DNA from: an uncultured Ideonella sp.
Lineage (GTDB): Bacteria > Pseudomonadota > Gammaproteobacteria > Burkholderiales > Burkholderiaceae
NCBI GenBank assembly: GCA_946479475.1
Contig: CAMLGG010000281.1
Coordinates: 1-6,688 of the forward strand
Direction: 5' to 3'
Length of the DNA stretch: 6,688 bases
In this document: positions 1-6,688 of the stretch, one piece after another
Position numbering within the stretch: position 1 is the stretch's first letter
Layout of the letters: the number at the start of each line of letters is the position of its first letter
Notes under the pieces: generated by a model
What the model saw: only the letters and a program-made list of their open reading frames with translations
Databases searched by the model: none
What the model was told of the DNA's origin: nothing
Position numbers and translations under genes: made by a program

Positions 1-149
1 TCCAGGACGTCAACCGCATGCTCAACCAGTTCGAGCAGATGCAGGGCATGATGAAAAAGATGAAGGGCGGCGGCCTGATGAAGATGATGAAGCGCCTGGG
101 CGGCATGAAAGGCATGGGCGGCGTGGGCGGCCCGCCGGGCCTGCGCTGA
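1..149 (+). CDS. ffh: Signal recognition particle protein Ffh (SRP54), C-terminal end only
   Basis: This is the last 48 codons of a gene that enters from the left edge, read in the frame starting at base 3 and ending with TGA at 147-149. The peptide begins QDVNRMLNQFEQMQGMMKKM and continues through Met- and Gly-rich sequence (GGLMKMMKRLGG, GMKGMGGVGG) to a C-terminal PPGLR. This is the typical end of the Ffh M domain, where flexible methionines line the groove that binds hydrophobic signal peptides and the basic helices contact 4.5S RNA. Ffh is the SRP GTPase that delivers nascent membrane proteins to FtsY, whose gene lies in this same window on the other strand. The NG GTPase domain is outside the window. 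The next gene starts 22 bases later with no terminator hairpin between, so the two may be cotranscribed. Confidence 0.93.
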   Translation, partial: QDVNRMLNQFEQMQGMMKKMKGGGLMKMMKRLGGMKGMGGVGGPPGLR

Positions 150-171
150 TCCGCCTGCAAGGACGGCTCGC

Positions 172-876
172 ATGGAAACGCTCCTGATCTGGGTCCTGCT
201 GGCGTTGCTGGCCATCGGTGCGCCGGTGCTGGTGTGGACCAAGGGCAAGCGGTCGCGCCGCGAGCGCGGCCCCGCGCCGCGGGTGAGCGAAGCGCGCGAC
301 ACGGTGGCCGACTGGCCGCCGACGCTCACTCGCGTGCTCAGCGCCACCGAGCGCCAGGCCTACGAGATCCTCCACAAGGCCCTGCCGGAGCACATGGTCC
401 TCGCGCAGGTTCCGCTGGCGCGTTTTCTCCGCGTGCCGACGCGCTACTCCTACGGCGAGTGGCTCTCGCGCGTGGGCCAGCTCAGCGCCGACCTGGTCAT
501 CTGCGATCGCGCCTCCGAGGTGCTGGCGGTGGTGGAGATCCGCCCCGCGCAGGAGAGCGAGCGCAGCCGCCAGCGCCACCTGCGCATGACCCGCGTCCTC
601 AAGGCCGCCGGCGTGCGTGTGCTGGTGTGGGGCGAGAGCGAGCTGCCCACGCCGCAGGCCGTGCGCGAGACCTTGCTGCCGCGCGAAGTGGCCGCCGAGC
701 GCGCGGCGCAGGCGCGCACGCCACTCGGCGGCGGCCCGCTGACCTCCATCCCCACCGCCGAGGTGAGGGAGGGCGAGGAGGCGCACGAAGAGGATCGCTC
801 CCGCGAGCCTCCGCCTACCACCTGGTACAGCGATCTCGACGAGCCGCCGGCGACGAAGAAGCCTCGCCAGGGCTGA
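172..876 (+). CDS. Membrane-anchored DUF2726 domain protein
   Basis: This 234-residue protein has one N-terminal membrane segment (about residues 4-22, LLIWVLLALLAIGAPVLVW). A strongly basic stretch follows (KGKRSRRER, 24-32), which predicts a cytoplasmic body by the positive-inside rule. Residues about 50-170 fit DUF2726: an opening LSATERQAYEIL, then DLVICDRASEVLAVVEI (107-123), then a helix RQRHLRMTRVLKAAGVRVLVW. From family knowledge, DUF2726 is thought to be related to restriction-endonuclease-like folds. The D107/D112 and E122 positions could be remnants of such a site, but ExK reads EIR (122-124) here, so nuclease activity is not claimed. The tail (about 180-234) is charged and low complexity. 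AAGGA at 159-163 sits 8 bases before the ATG and supports this start. The gene lies directly behind ffh. Its physiological role is unknown. Confidence 0.85.
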   Translation: METLLIWVLLALLAIGAPVLVWTKGKRSRRERGPAPRVSEARDTVADWPPTLTRVLSATERQAYEILHKALPEHMVLAQVPLARFLRVPTRYSYGEWLSRVGQLSADLVICDRASEVLAVVEIRPAQESERSRQRHLRMTRVLKAAGVRVLVWGESELPTPQAVRETLLPREVAAERAAQARTPLGGGPLTSIPTAEVREGEEAHEEDRSREPPPTTWYSDLDEPPATKKPRQG

Positions 877-883
877 TCCCTCC

Positions 884-907
884 TTCGCACGGCAGGCGAG
901 CGCTTCG
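884..907 (+). promoter_or_regulatory. hrpII/PIP-like box, TTCG-N16-TTCG
   Basis: TTCG at 884-887 and TTCG at 904-907 are separated by exactly 16 bases, the hrpII-box consensus recognised by the AraC-type activators HrpB (Ralstonia) and HrpX (Xanthomonas, Acidovorax). The left half reads TTCGC, but the right half reads TTCGG, so it is not a full TTCGC-N15-TTCGC PIP box. It lies 85 bases upstream of the ATG of a harpin/pectate-lyase-like gene, in a non-coding gap and in the correct orientation. No clean YANNNT -10 follows at 30-32 bases; the nearest candidates, TGACAT at 938-943 and CATTGC at 941-946, are imperfect. The spacing match is seen directly; regulation by an HrpB/HrpX protein is inferred. 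Confidence 0.6.
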
Positions 908-947
908 GGCTGCCGCGCAGGCAGGCGCGCGGTGGACTGACATTGCG

Positions 948-977
948 GTGAAAGCCGGCCGAAGGGCCGGATCTCAC
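948..977 (+). other. Stem-loop in the leader of the hrpW-like gene
   Basis: An inner perfect stem CCGGCC/GGCCGG (955-960 with 965-970) closes a GAAG tetraloop (961-964). It is extended by an outer GTGA/TCAC pairing (948-951 with 974-977) across a 3x3 internal loop. The structure ends 15 bases before the ATG at 993. No T-tract follows, so it is not a canonical intrinsic terminator. It could end DUF2726 transcripts weakly, affect mRNA stability, or influence translation of the next gene. A GTG at 948, in frame with the ATG at 993, lies in the left arm, so translation from there would open the hairpin. Confidence 0.4.
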
Positions 978-992
978 CCACCGGCAGCCCAC

Positions 993-2059
993 ATGTCCGC
1001 GATCACCGATCTCACTTCGTACTTCCACCAGATCCAGGCGCGCACGCATCGCCCGGGGCACACCCAGTGCCACGGCCACCACAACGGCCTGCGCGCGCTC
1101 GAGCCGCAGTTGCTCGAAGCGCTCAAGATGGTGATGCTCGCCGCGCTGATGAAGCTGCTGGAGGGCAAGTCATCGCCCTCGGGGCCAGCAACCGGCGGCC
1201 AGGACCCGCAGCGGGATGCCGGCATCGCGCCGGCGTCGAACACGGGGCCGCAGGCGCAGCCCGCACCCGGACCTTCGACCGCCGCTTCACCGGCCCCTCC
1301 TCACGCCGCATCACCTGCACATCCATCGGCTCCTTCGCCGGTCGACTCCCCGGCCGGGTCCGGCCGCCGAGCACCGAGGGCCTGGAGGTCGTGGTGGTCA
1401 ACAAGCCCATCGTCGTCAAGCCGGGCGAGGACTTCGATGGCAAGGGCAAGTTCTTCGTCGCCGGCCCCGGCCTGAAGGGCGGCGGGACGGCCGAGACGGC
1501 GGACCCGGTGTTCATCGTCGGCCCCGGCGCGAAGATGAGCAACGTCGCCTACCAGGGCGGCGACGGCATCCATCTGCTGCACGACGCCAAGCTCGACAAG
1601 GTGCACGCCATCCAGGGCGGGCCGGACGACATGATCACCATCGACGGCCCGGGCAACCAGGCGCGTGACGCGCAGCTGGCGGGCCTCTCGCTGAGCTCGA
1701 TCCCCAAGCGCCCGGCCGAGGTCAGCATCACCAACTCGTCGTTCCAGCACTCGCACGACAAGGCCATCCAGATCAACGGCGATGCGAACCTGAAGCTGGA
1801 CAACATCTACGCCAGGGACGTCGGCCAGCTCGCGGTGACGCTCGGCGGCGCGCCGATCGAAGCCCACGTCTCGCTGAACAACGCCGAGCTGGAGGGCGTG
1901 CGCTCCCACACCTTCCGCTTCGACTCGGCGCGCTCCAGCCTCACGCTGGGCGAGCACATCGAAACCGGCGGCGCGCCGATGTCCGTGATGATGGGCGACC
2001 CGGGCAAGGTGCATGGCGGCCAGGCCACCGTGCGGCCCACCACCGACCGCGCGGCCTGA
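993..2059 (+). pseudogene. hrpW: HrpW/PopW-like harpin-pectate lyase protein, frame-disrupted
   Basis: Two halves of one recognisable protein lie in different frames. The N-terminal half, from ATG 993, reads MSAITDLTSYFHQIQ, a His-rich patch (residues 19-30), then an amphipathic helix-like LEPQLLEALKMVMLAALMKL (36-55), as in harpins. A linker of Pro, Ala and Ser follows to about residue 126. The C-terminal half, in the -1 frame from about 1376 to TGA 2057-2059, is a parallel beta-helix-like domain with PL3 hallmarks: VVVNKPIVVKPGEDFDGKGK, DGIHLL, GPDDMITIDG, SHDKAIQINGDANLKLDN. Joined, it would be about 355 residues. In HrpW of Pseudomonas/Erwinia and PopW of Ralstonia, the same layout marks a type III-secreted, apoplast-targeted protein that binds pectate. 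The residue aligned with the PL3 catalytic Arg appears to be Val (codon 1835-1837). There is no Sec signal peptide and no strong Shine-Dalgarno at 993; GTG 948 is an alternative start. The hrpII box upstream supports the Hrp-regulon reading. A sequencing error or recoding could also explain the frame break. Confidence 0.72.
1347..1372 (+). other. Frame-transition zone inside the hrpW-like gene
   Basis: Upstream the coding frame has codons starting at positions divisible by 3 and reads SPVDSPAGSG. Downstream the coding frame starts at positions of the form 3n+2 and reads PPSTEGLEVVVVNKP. Staying in the first frame gives RAPRAWRSWW, which has lost the domain; reading the second frame further upstream gives Arg-rich shadow sequence. 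The change therefore falls about here. The offset is what one missing base (or two extra) would produce. Short runs that could have lost a base are CCCC at 1348-1351 and GGG at 1356-1358. No X-XXY-YYZ slippery heptamer of the classic A/T-rich type is present. Confidence 0.6.
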
Positions 2060-2068
2060 GCGCCTTGC

Positions 2069-2965
2069 TCACGCGGCCTTCGCCGCCTCCTGCTCGAACT
2101 GGCCGACCAGCGCCTGTGCCGCCGGCGTGAGCGGCACGCCGTGCCGCTGGAAGAGCCCGACACGGTAGACCGGCAGCGGGTCCTGGATCGGCAGCTGCAC
2201 CACGGCACCGCGAAAAAAGCCGTGTCCCAGCAGCGCTGCCGGAACCATGCCGAGGCAATCGCTCGACACCACCATCGCCAGCGTGTCCAGCGGCGTGTCC
2301 GTCTGGAGCTCGACGGCCGGCGTGCCCAGGCCGGCCGCGTCGAAGGCGTCGAAGATGGCGGCGCCCGGCAGGCCACGCGGTCCGCCCACGACGAAGCGCA
2401 CCCCCTTCAGTTGCCGCAGGCGGCGCGCCCCGCCCAGCGGATGGCCGGCCCGCGCCACCAGCGCGAGCGCGCTGGGCAGCAGGTCCTTCACGGCGAACTC
2501 GCCCGCGGTCTCCTCGCCCGGGATGGGGCAGATGGCGAAGTCGAGGGTGCCCTCGCGCAGCAGCGGCGCGAGCGTGTGATGCAGGCCTGCGTGCGAACGC
2601 AGGGCAACCTGCGGGAAGCGCTGGCGGAACCGCGTCACCGCGGCGGGCGCGAGCAGCAGCGAAGGGGCGGTCGAGATGCCGTAGCTGACCTGCCCGTGCC
2701 GCTGGTCGCGCAGCTGGGTCACGGCCTCGCGTGCACGCCGTGCCTCCGCCACCGCGGGCCGCACGTGGGCCAGGAAGCAAGAGCCCGACTCGGTCAGCTG
2801 CACGCCGCGCGCATGGCGGACGAACAGCGGCGCGCCCATCGACTCCTCCAGCCGCCGCAGCGACTTGCTCAGCGCCGATTGCGCCTGGCCGGTGGCGCGC
2901 GCGGCGGCGTGCAGGCTGCCGTGCTGGACCACGGCGACGAAGTCGGTCATCTGCTGCAGGGTCAT
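2069..2965 (-). CDS. LysR-family transcriptional regulator
   Basis: This 298-residue protein has the usual LysR length and layout. Residues 1-61 form the winged helix-turn-helix (MTLQQMTDFVAVVQHGSLHA, then AARATGQAQSALSKSLRRLE, then GAPLFVRHARGVQLTESG). A linker helix runs to about 85. An effector-binding, periplasmic-binding-protein-like domain runs from about 90 (GQVSYGISTAPSLLLAPAAV) to the end, and the effector is unknown. The start is ATG (bases 2965-2963), chosen because GGAAGG (plus-strand CCTTCC, 2970-2975) sits 4 bases upstream and the family N-terminus begins here. The open frame continues far upstream on this strand, but that part is antisense to the sulfatase and is not LysR sequence. 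The gene is divergent from the sulfatase/Bug pair, the usual arrangement of a LysR protein controlling its neighbours and itself. It converges on the hrpW-like gene with 9 bases between stops. Confidence 0.93.
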   Translation of the reverse strand: MTLQQMTDFVAVVQHGSLHAAARATGQAQSALSKSLRRLEESMGAPLFVRHARGVQLTESGSCFLAHVRPAVAEARRAREAVTQLRDQRHGQVSYGISTAPSLLLAPAAVTRFRQRFPQVALRSHAGLHHTLAPLLREGTLDFAICPIPGEETAGEFAVKDLLPSALALVARAGHPLGGARRLRQLKGVRFVVGGPRGLPGAAIFDAFDAAGLGTPAVELQTDTPLDTLAMVVSSDCLGMVPAALLGHGFFRGAVVQLPIQDPLPVYRVGLFQRHGVPLTPAAQALVGQFEQEAAKAA

Positions 2966-3037
2966 GATGCCTTCCGGTGATCGCTGGGCCGAGTTTGGCA
3001 CTACCGGGCATCGGTGCGCGTCGCTACGGTAGCGGGC
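2966..3037. promoter_or_regulatory. Divergent lysR/sulfatase intergenic control region
   Basis: Only 72 bases separate the two divergent start codons, so both promoters and the LysR operator must lie here or run into the genes. Visible dyads are GATGCC/GGCATC (2966-2971 with 3007-3012), GCAC-N12-GTGC (2998-3001 with 3014-3017), CTACCG-N20-CGGTAG (3001-3006 with 3027-3032), and a perfect palindrome at 3022-3034. No good sigma-70 -35/-10 pair was found on either strand and no exact T-N11-A core was found, so the role of the region is inferred mainly from gene arrangement. Confidence 0.5.
3022..3034. promoter_or_regulatory. 13-bp perfect palindrome, candidate operator
   Basis: CGCTACGGTAGCG is a perfect inverted repeat (6-base arms, central G) ending 3 bases before the ATG of the sulfatase gene. 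A second copy of one arm's core, CTACCG, occurs at 3001-3006. It may be a half-site pair for the divergent LysR protein, or an RNA hairpin that occludes the sulfatase ribosome binding site. If the sulfatase started at GTG 3014 instead, the palindrome would be coding. Confidence 0.35.
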
Positions 3038-4348
3038 ATGAAGAACCGCCCCAACCTCGTCTTCGTCCTCGCCGATGACCTCGGGTATGCCGACCTCGGC
3101 TGCACGGGTTCCCGCGACCCGGTCTCCCCGAGCCTCGACCGCATCGCCGCCGAGGGACTGCTGTTCACGCAGGGCTACTCCAACTCGCCGGTCTGCTCGC
3201 CGACCCGCTTCGCGCTCATCACCGGCCGCTACCAGTACCGGCTGCGCGGAGCGGCCGAGGAGCCGCTCGCGCGGCGCGCACGCGGCAGCACGACGCTGGG
3301 CCTGCCCCCGGAGCACCCCACCCTGCCCTCGCTGCTGCGCGATGCCGGCTATGCCACCGCGCTGGTCGGCAAGTGGCACCTCGGCTATGCGCCTCACTTC
3401 GGACCGCTCAAGAGCGGCTACGAGCAGTTCTTCGGCCCCATGTCGGGCGGCGTCGACTACTTCAGCCACCACGACATGAGCGGCCACCACGACCTGTGGG
3501 AGGGCGAGAGCCCTTGCCGGCGCGAGGGCGAGTACCTCACCGACCTCATCAGCGATCGCGCCGCCGAGTTCATCCGGGCCCAGTCGCCCGGGCGGCCCTT
3601 CATGCTGAGCGTGCACTACACGGCGCCGCACTGGCCCTGGGAGGCCCGGGAGGACGCGGCCGAGTCGGCCCGCATCGACGGGCGCATCGCGCACCTGGAC
3701 GGCGGCTCCATCGCGACCTACCGCCGCATGATTCTGCAGATGGACGAAGGCATAGGCCGCATCGACGCGGCCCTGCGCGAACGCGGCCTGGCCGAGGACA
3801 CCTTGTTCGTCTTCACCAGCGACAACGGCGGCGAGCGCTTCTCCGACAACTGGCCGTTCGTGGGCCAGAAGATGGACCTGATGGAAGGCGGCATCCGCGT
3901 CCCGCTGATCGCCCGCTGGCCTTCGCGCATCCGCCCTGCGCGCACCGCCACGCCGGCGATCACGATGGACTGGGCCGCCACGATGCTGGCCGCGGCGGGC
4001 GTGGAGGCGGACCCGGCCTACCCGCTGGACGGCGTGGACCTCGCCCCGCTGTTCGAGGACCCGTCCTGGGATCCGGGGCGCGACCTGCACTGGCGCATGC
4101 TGCACCGCCAGCAGCGCGCACTGCGCAGCGGCAGCTGGAAATACCTGCGCGTCGACGGCCACGACTACCTCTTCGACCTGGCCCGCGACGAACGCGAGCG
4201 CGCCAACCTCGCACGCCTGGAACCCGCGCGGCTCGACGACCTGCGCACGCGCTGGGAGGCCTGGGCCTCGACCATGCCGGGCATCCCGGCGGACGCCGCC
4301 GCCTCTCTGGTATTCGGCGAAGCCGACCTGCCGCGCGCCAGCCACTGA
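3038..4348 (+). CDS. Type I (formylglycine-dependent) sulfatase, arylsulfatase-like
   Basis: This 436-residue alkaline-phosphatase-superfamily enzyme is predicted to hydrolyse a sulfate ester; the substrate cannot be told. The metal-binding start is NLVFVLADDLGYADLG (D13, D14). The sulfatase signature is VCSPTRFALITGRYQYR with C53 in CxPxR, the cysteine converted to formylglycine by a maturase not seen here. Further active-site landmarks are GKWHLG (K112, H114), APHWPW (H198), SDNGG (D262, N263) and GQKMDLMEGGIRVP (K278). The C-terminal subdomain contains ALRSGSWKYLRVDGHDYLFDL, typical of the family. All key residues look present. There is no signal peptide, so the enzyme should be cytoplasmic. 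I prefer ATG 3038, which begins at the conserved core; GTG 3014 would add eight residues (MRVATVAG). Neither has a strong Shine-Dalgarno. It is the first gene of a probable operon with the Bug protein 24 bases downstream, divergent from lysR. Confidence 0.92.
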   Translation: MKNRPNLVFVLADDLGYADLGCTGSRDPVSPSLDRIAAEGLLFTQGYSNSPVCSPTRFALITGRYQYRLRGAAEEPLARRARGSTTLGLPPEHPTLPSLLRDAGYATALVGKWHLGYAPHFGPLKSGYEQFFGPMSGGVDYFSHHDMSGHHDLWEGESPCRREGEYLTDLISDRAAEFIRAQSPGRPFMLSVHYTAPHWPWEAREDAAESARIDGRIAHLDGGSIATYRRMILQMDEGIGRIDAALRERGLAEDTLFVFTSDNGGERFSDNWPFVGQKMDLMEGGIRVPLIARWPSRIRPARTATPAITMDWAATMLAAAGVEADPAYPLDGVDLAPLFEDPSWDPGRDLHWRMLHRQQRALRSGSWKYLRVDGHDYLFDLARDERERANLARLEPARLDDLRTRWEAWASTMPGIPADAAASLVFGEADLPRASH

Positions 4349-4372
4349 CCAGCACCGACACAGGAGACATCC

Positions 4373-5341
4373 ATGCAACGCAGGTCCCTCATCCAGGCCG
4401 CCGCCGGCGCGGCATTGGCGCAGGCGGCACGGCCGCTGTTCGCGCAGGCGGCCACGCCCGTGCGCATCCTCGTCGGCTTCGCGGCCGGCGGCGGCGTCGA
4501 CGCCTGCGCGCGCCTGATCGCCGAGCACCTGAAGGAGTCGCTCGGCCGGCCCGTGCTGGTCGACAACCGCACCGGCGCCTCCGGCCGGCTCGCGGTGGAG
4601 GCGGTGAAGACCGCGCCGCCCGACGGCGACACGCTGCTGCTCGCGCCGCAGGGCCCGATGACGCTGTTCCCCTTCGTCTACAAGTCGCTGAAGTTCGACC
4701 CCGCGAAGGACTTCACGCCACTGGGCCGGGTGGTCACCAGCGACTTCTGCCTGGCGGTCCCGGCCGGAGCGCCGGCGCGCGATGTCGCCGGCTTCCGCCA
4801 ATGGGGCAAGACTTCGGCCGAGGGCCTGAACTACGGCTCGCCCGGCGCGGGCACCATCCCGCACTTCCTCGGCGTGCAGATTGCGCGGGCCCTGGGCATC
4901 AAGATGACCCACGTCCCGTATCGCGGCGGCGCTCCGGCGGTGCTGGACCTCGCGTCCGGCACGATCGATGCCATCGTCACGCCCATCTCCGATCCGCTGG
5001 AAATGCACCGCTCGGGCAAGGTCCGCATCCTGGCGACCACCGGCGCGGAGCGCAGCAAGCTGGTCAGCGGCATCCCGACCTTCAAGGAGTCGGGCGTGGA
5101 CATCGACATCAGCGCCTGGTATGCGCTCTACGGCCCGGCGGGCCTGCCTGCGCCGGTGGCCGCCAGGCTGCAGGCGGCGCTGGCTTCCGCGTTGCAGAAC
5201 ACGGCCTTGCAGGAGAAGCTCGCCCACCTGGCCCTGGTGGCGGCGCCGGCCACGCCGGCCGAACTCGTGGCCCTGCGCAAGCGCGAGACGGCCTTCTGGG
5301 AGCCGGTGGTCAAGGCCTCCGGCTTCACGCCGGAGGACTGA
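4373..5341 (+). CDS. Bug-family tripartite tricarboxylate transporter substrate-binding protein
   Basis: This 322-residue periplasmic solute-binding protein belongs to the Bug/TctC family, which is greatly expanded in Burkholderiales. The N-terminus MQRRSLIQAAAGAALAQAAR carries a twin-arginine (R3, R4), a hydrophobic stretch and a likely AxA cleavage site ending near A26, which suggests Tat export. Family motifs are ILVGFAAGGGVDACARLIAE (33-51, with the usual Asp at 43), VLVDNRTGASGRLAVEAV (the NRxGASG loop, 65-71) and DGDTLLLAPQGP, and later HVPYRGGAPAVLDLASGTID. The start is supported by AGGAGA at 4362-4367, five bases before the ATG. No TctA/TctB membrane subunits are nearby, so it is an orphan receptor, as most Bug proteins are. 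Linkage to the sulfatase suggests, by inference, that it captures a sulfate ester or a product of that enzyme. Its stop is 3 bases from the stop of convergent ftsY. Confidence 0.94.
   Translation: MQRRSLIQAAAGAALAQAARPLFAQAATPVRILVGFAAGGGVDACARLIAEHLKESLGRPVLVDNRTGASGRLAVEAVKTAPPDGDTLLLAPQGPMTLFPFVYKSLKFDPAKDFTPLGRVVTSDFCLAVPAGAPARDVAGFRQWGKTSAEGLNYGSPGAGTIPHFLGVQIARALGIKMTHVPYRGGAPAVLDLASGTIDAIVTPISDPLEMHRSGKVRILATTGAERSKLVSGIPTFKESGVDIDISAWYALYGPAGLPAPVAARLQAALASALQNTALQEKLAHLALVAAPATPAELVALRKRETAFWEPVVKASGFTPED
5316..5336. terminator. Perfect stem-loop at the bug/ftsY convergent junction
   Basis: CCTCCGGC (5316-5323) and GCCGGAGG (5329-5336) form a perfect 8-bp GC-rich stem with a TTCAC loop. 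It lies in the last codons of the Bug gene and just beyond the end of ftsY on the other strand, where a bidirectional terminator would be expected. Neither strand has a following T-run, so it is not a classic intrinsic terminator. It may act as a U-tract-less terminator or as a 3'-end stabiliser. Confidence 0.4.
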
Positions 5342-5344
5342 AGC

Positions 5345-6568
<1,224 letters not shown>

Positions 6569-6574
6569 GAAGGC

Positions 6575-6605
6575 TTGCTGGCGCCGGCCAGATTCGCTAT
6601 ATAAT
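6575..6605 (+). promoter_or_regulatory. Sigma-70 type promoter for tRNA-Met
   Basis: A perfect TATAAT -10 hexamer lies at 6600-6605, one of the few A/T-rich spots in the window. It predicts a transcript start near 6612, about five bases before the mature tRNA end. The -35 is weak: TTGCTG (6575-6580) has a long 19-base spacer. An inverted repeat CTGGC/GCCAG (6578-6582 with 6587-6591) overlaps the spacer. The same interval holds the start region of divergent ftsY. Confidence 0.72.
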
Positions 6606-6616
6606 GGAAGGCTGTT

Positions 6617-6688
<72 letters not shown>

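Noticed and set aside
869..881. Small AGGG/CCCT hairpin around the DUF2726 stop codon as an intrinsic terminator.
   Set aside because: The stem is only 4 bp and no T-run follows, so it is not distinguishable from chance.
1067..1375. Treating ATG 1067 as the true start of the pectate-lyase-like protein.
   Set aside because: Residues encoded from 1067 to about 1375 in that frame are Arg-rich and unlike any harpin or linker. The other frame over the same bases gives a harpin-like helix and a Pro/Ala/Ser linker.
2996..3010. TGGCAC at 2996-3001 as the -24 element of a sigma-54 promoter for the sulfatase.
   Set aside because: The -12 GC falls at the wrong distance and the TTGC element is absent.
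2966..3037. A classic T-N11-A LysR box in the divergent gap.
   Set aside because: The T positions I checked across the gap had no A twelve bases downstream within a dyad.
2966..5227. A very long minus-strand open frame running upstream from lysR, antisense to the sulfatase and Bug genes.
   Set aside because: The translation is Arg/Ala/Gly/His-rich without domain character, and the plus strand carries two clear enzymes with start signals. It is open only because of high third-position GC, and the LysR protein begins at 2965 with its own Shine-Dalgarno.

Overview
The window is a GC-rich bacterial chromosome segment. Its protein content points to a betaproteobacterium of the order Burkholderiales: a Bug-family periplasmic binding protein, a divergent LysR regulator, a DUF2726 membrane protein, and an FtsY that begins MFSFFKKK. 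The genus cannot be read from the sequence.

Layout, left to right. The 3' end of ffh (SRP54) closes at 149. A small membrane-anchored DUF2726 protein follows 22 bases later (172-876). Positions 877-992 hold a TTCG-N16-TTCG element, which matches the hrpII/PIP-type box of HrpB/HrpX-regulated type III secretion genes, followed by a stem-loop. Downstream is a two-domain gene (993-2059). It has a short harpin-like N-terminal region, a Pro/Ala/Ser linker and a C-terminal domain resembling family PL3 pectate lyases, the architecture of HrpW/PopW. The two halves lie in different frames, offset by -1 around 1347-1372, so the gene is disrupted, carries a base-calling error, or is recoded. A LysR regulator (2965-2069, minus) ends 9 bases from it. 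Divergent from lysR is a probable two-gene operon: a type I sulfatase without a signal peptide (3038-4348) and a Tat-type Bug solute-binding protein (4373-5341). ftsY (6568-5345, minus) converges on it with only 3 bases between stop codons. An elongator tRNA-Met gene with a clear TATAAT promoter starts at 6617 and runs off the right edge one acceptor base short.

How the parts relate. The outer genes are housekeeping parts of one pathway, the SRP GTPase Ffh and its receptor FtsY. Between them sit accessory genes: a possible Hrp-regulon secreted protein, and a LysR-controlled sulfate-ester/solute-uptake module. The most interesting point is the pairing of a textbook hrpII box with a harpin/pectate-lyase-like gene, together with the frame break and the apparent loss of the PL3 catalytic arginine. 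No secretion apparatus, mobile element, CRISPR array or rRNA is visible here.
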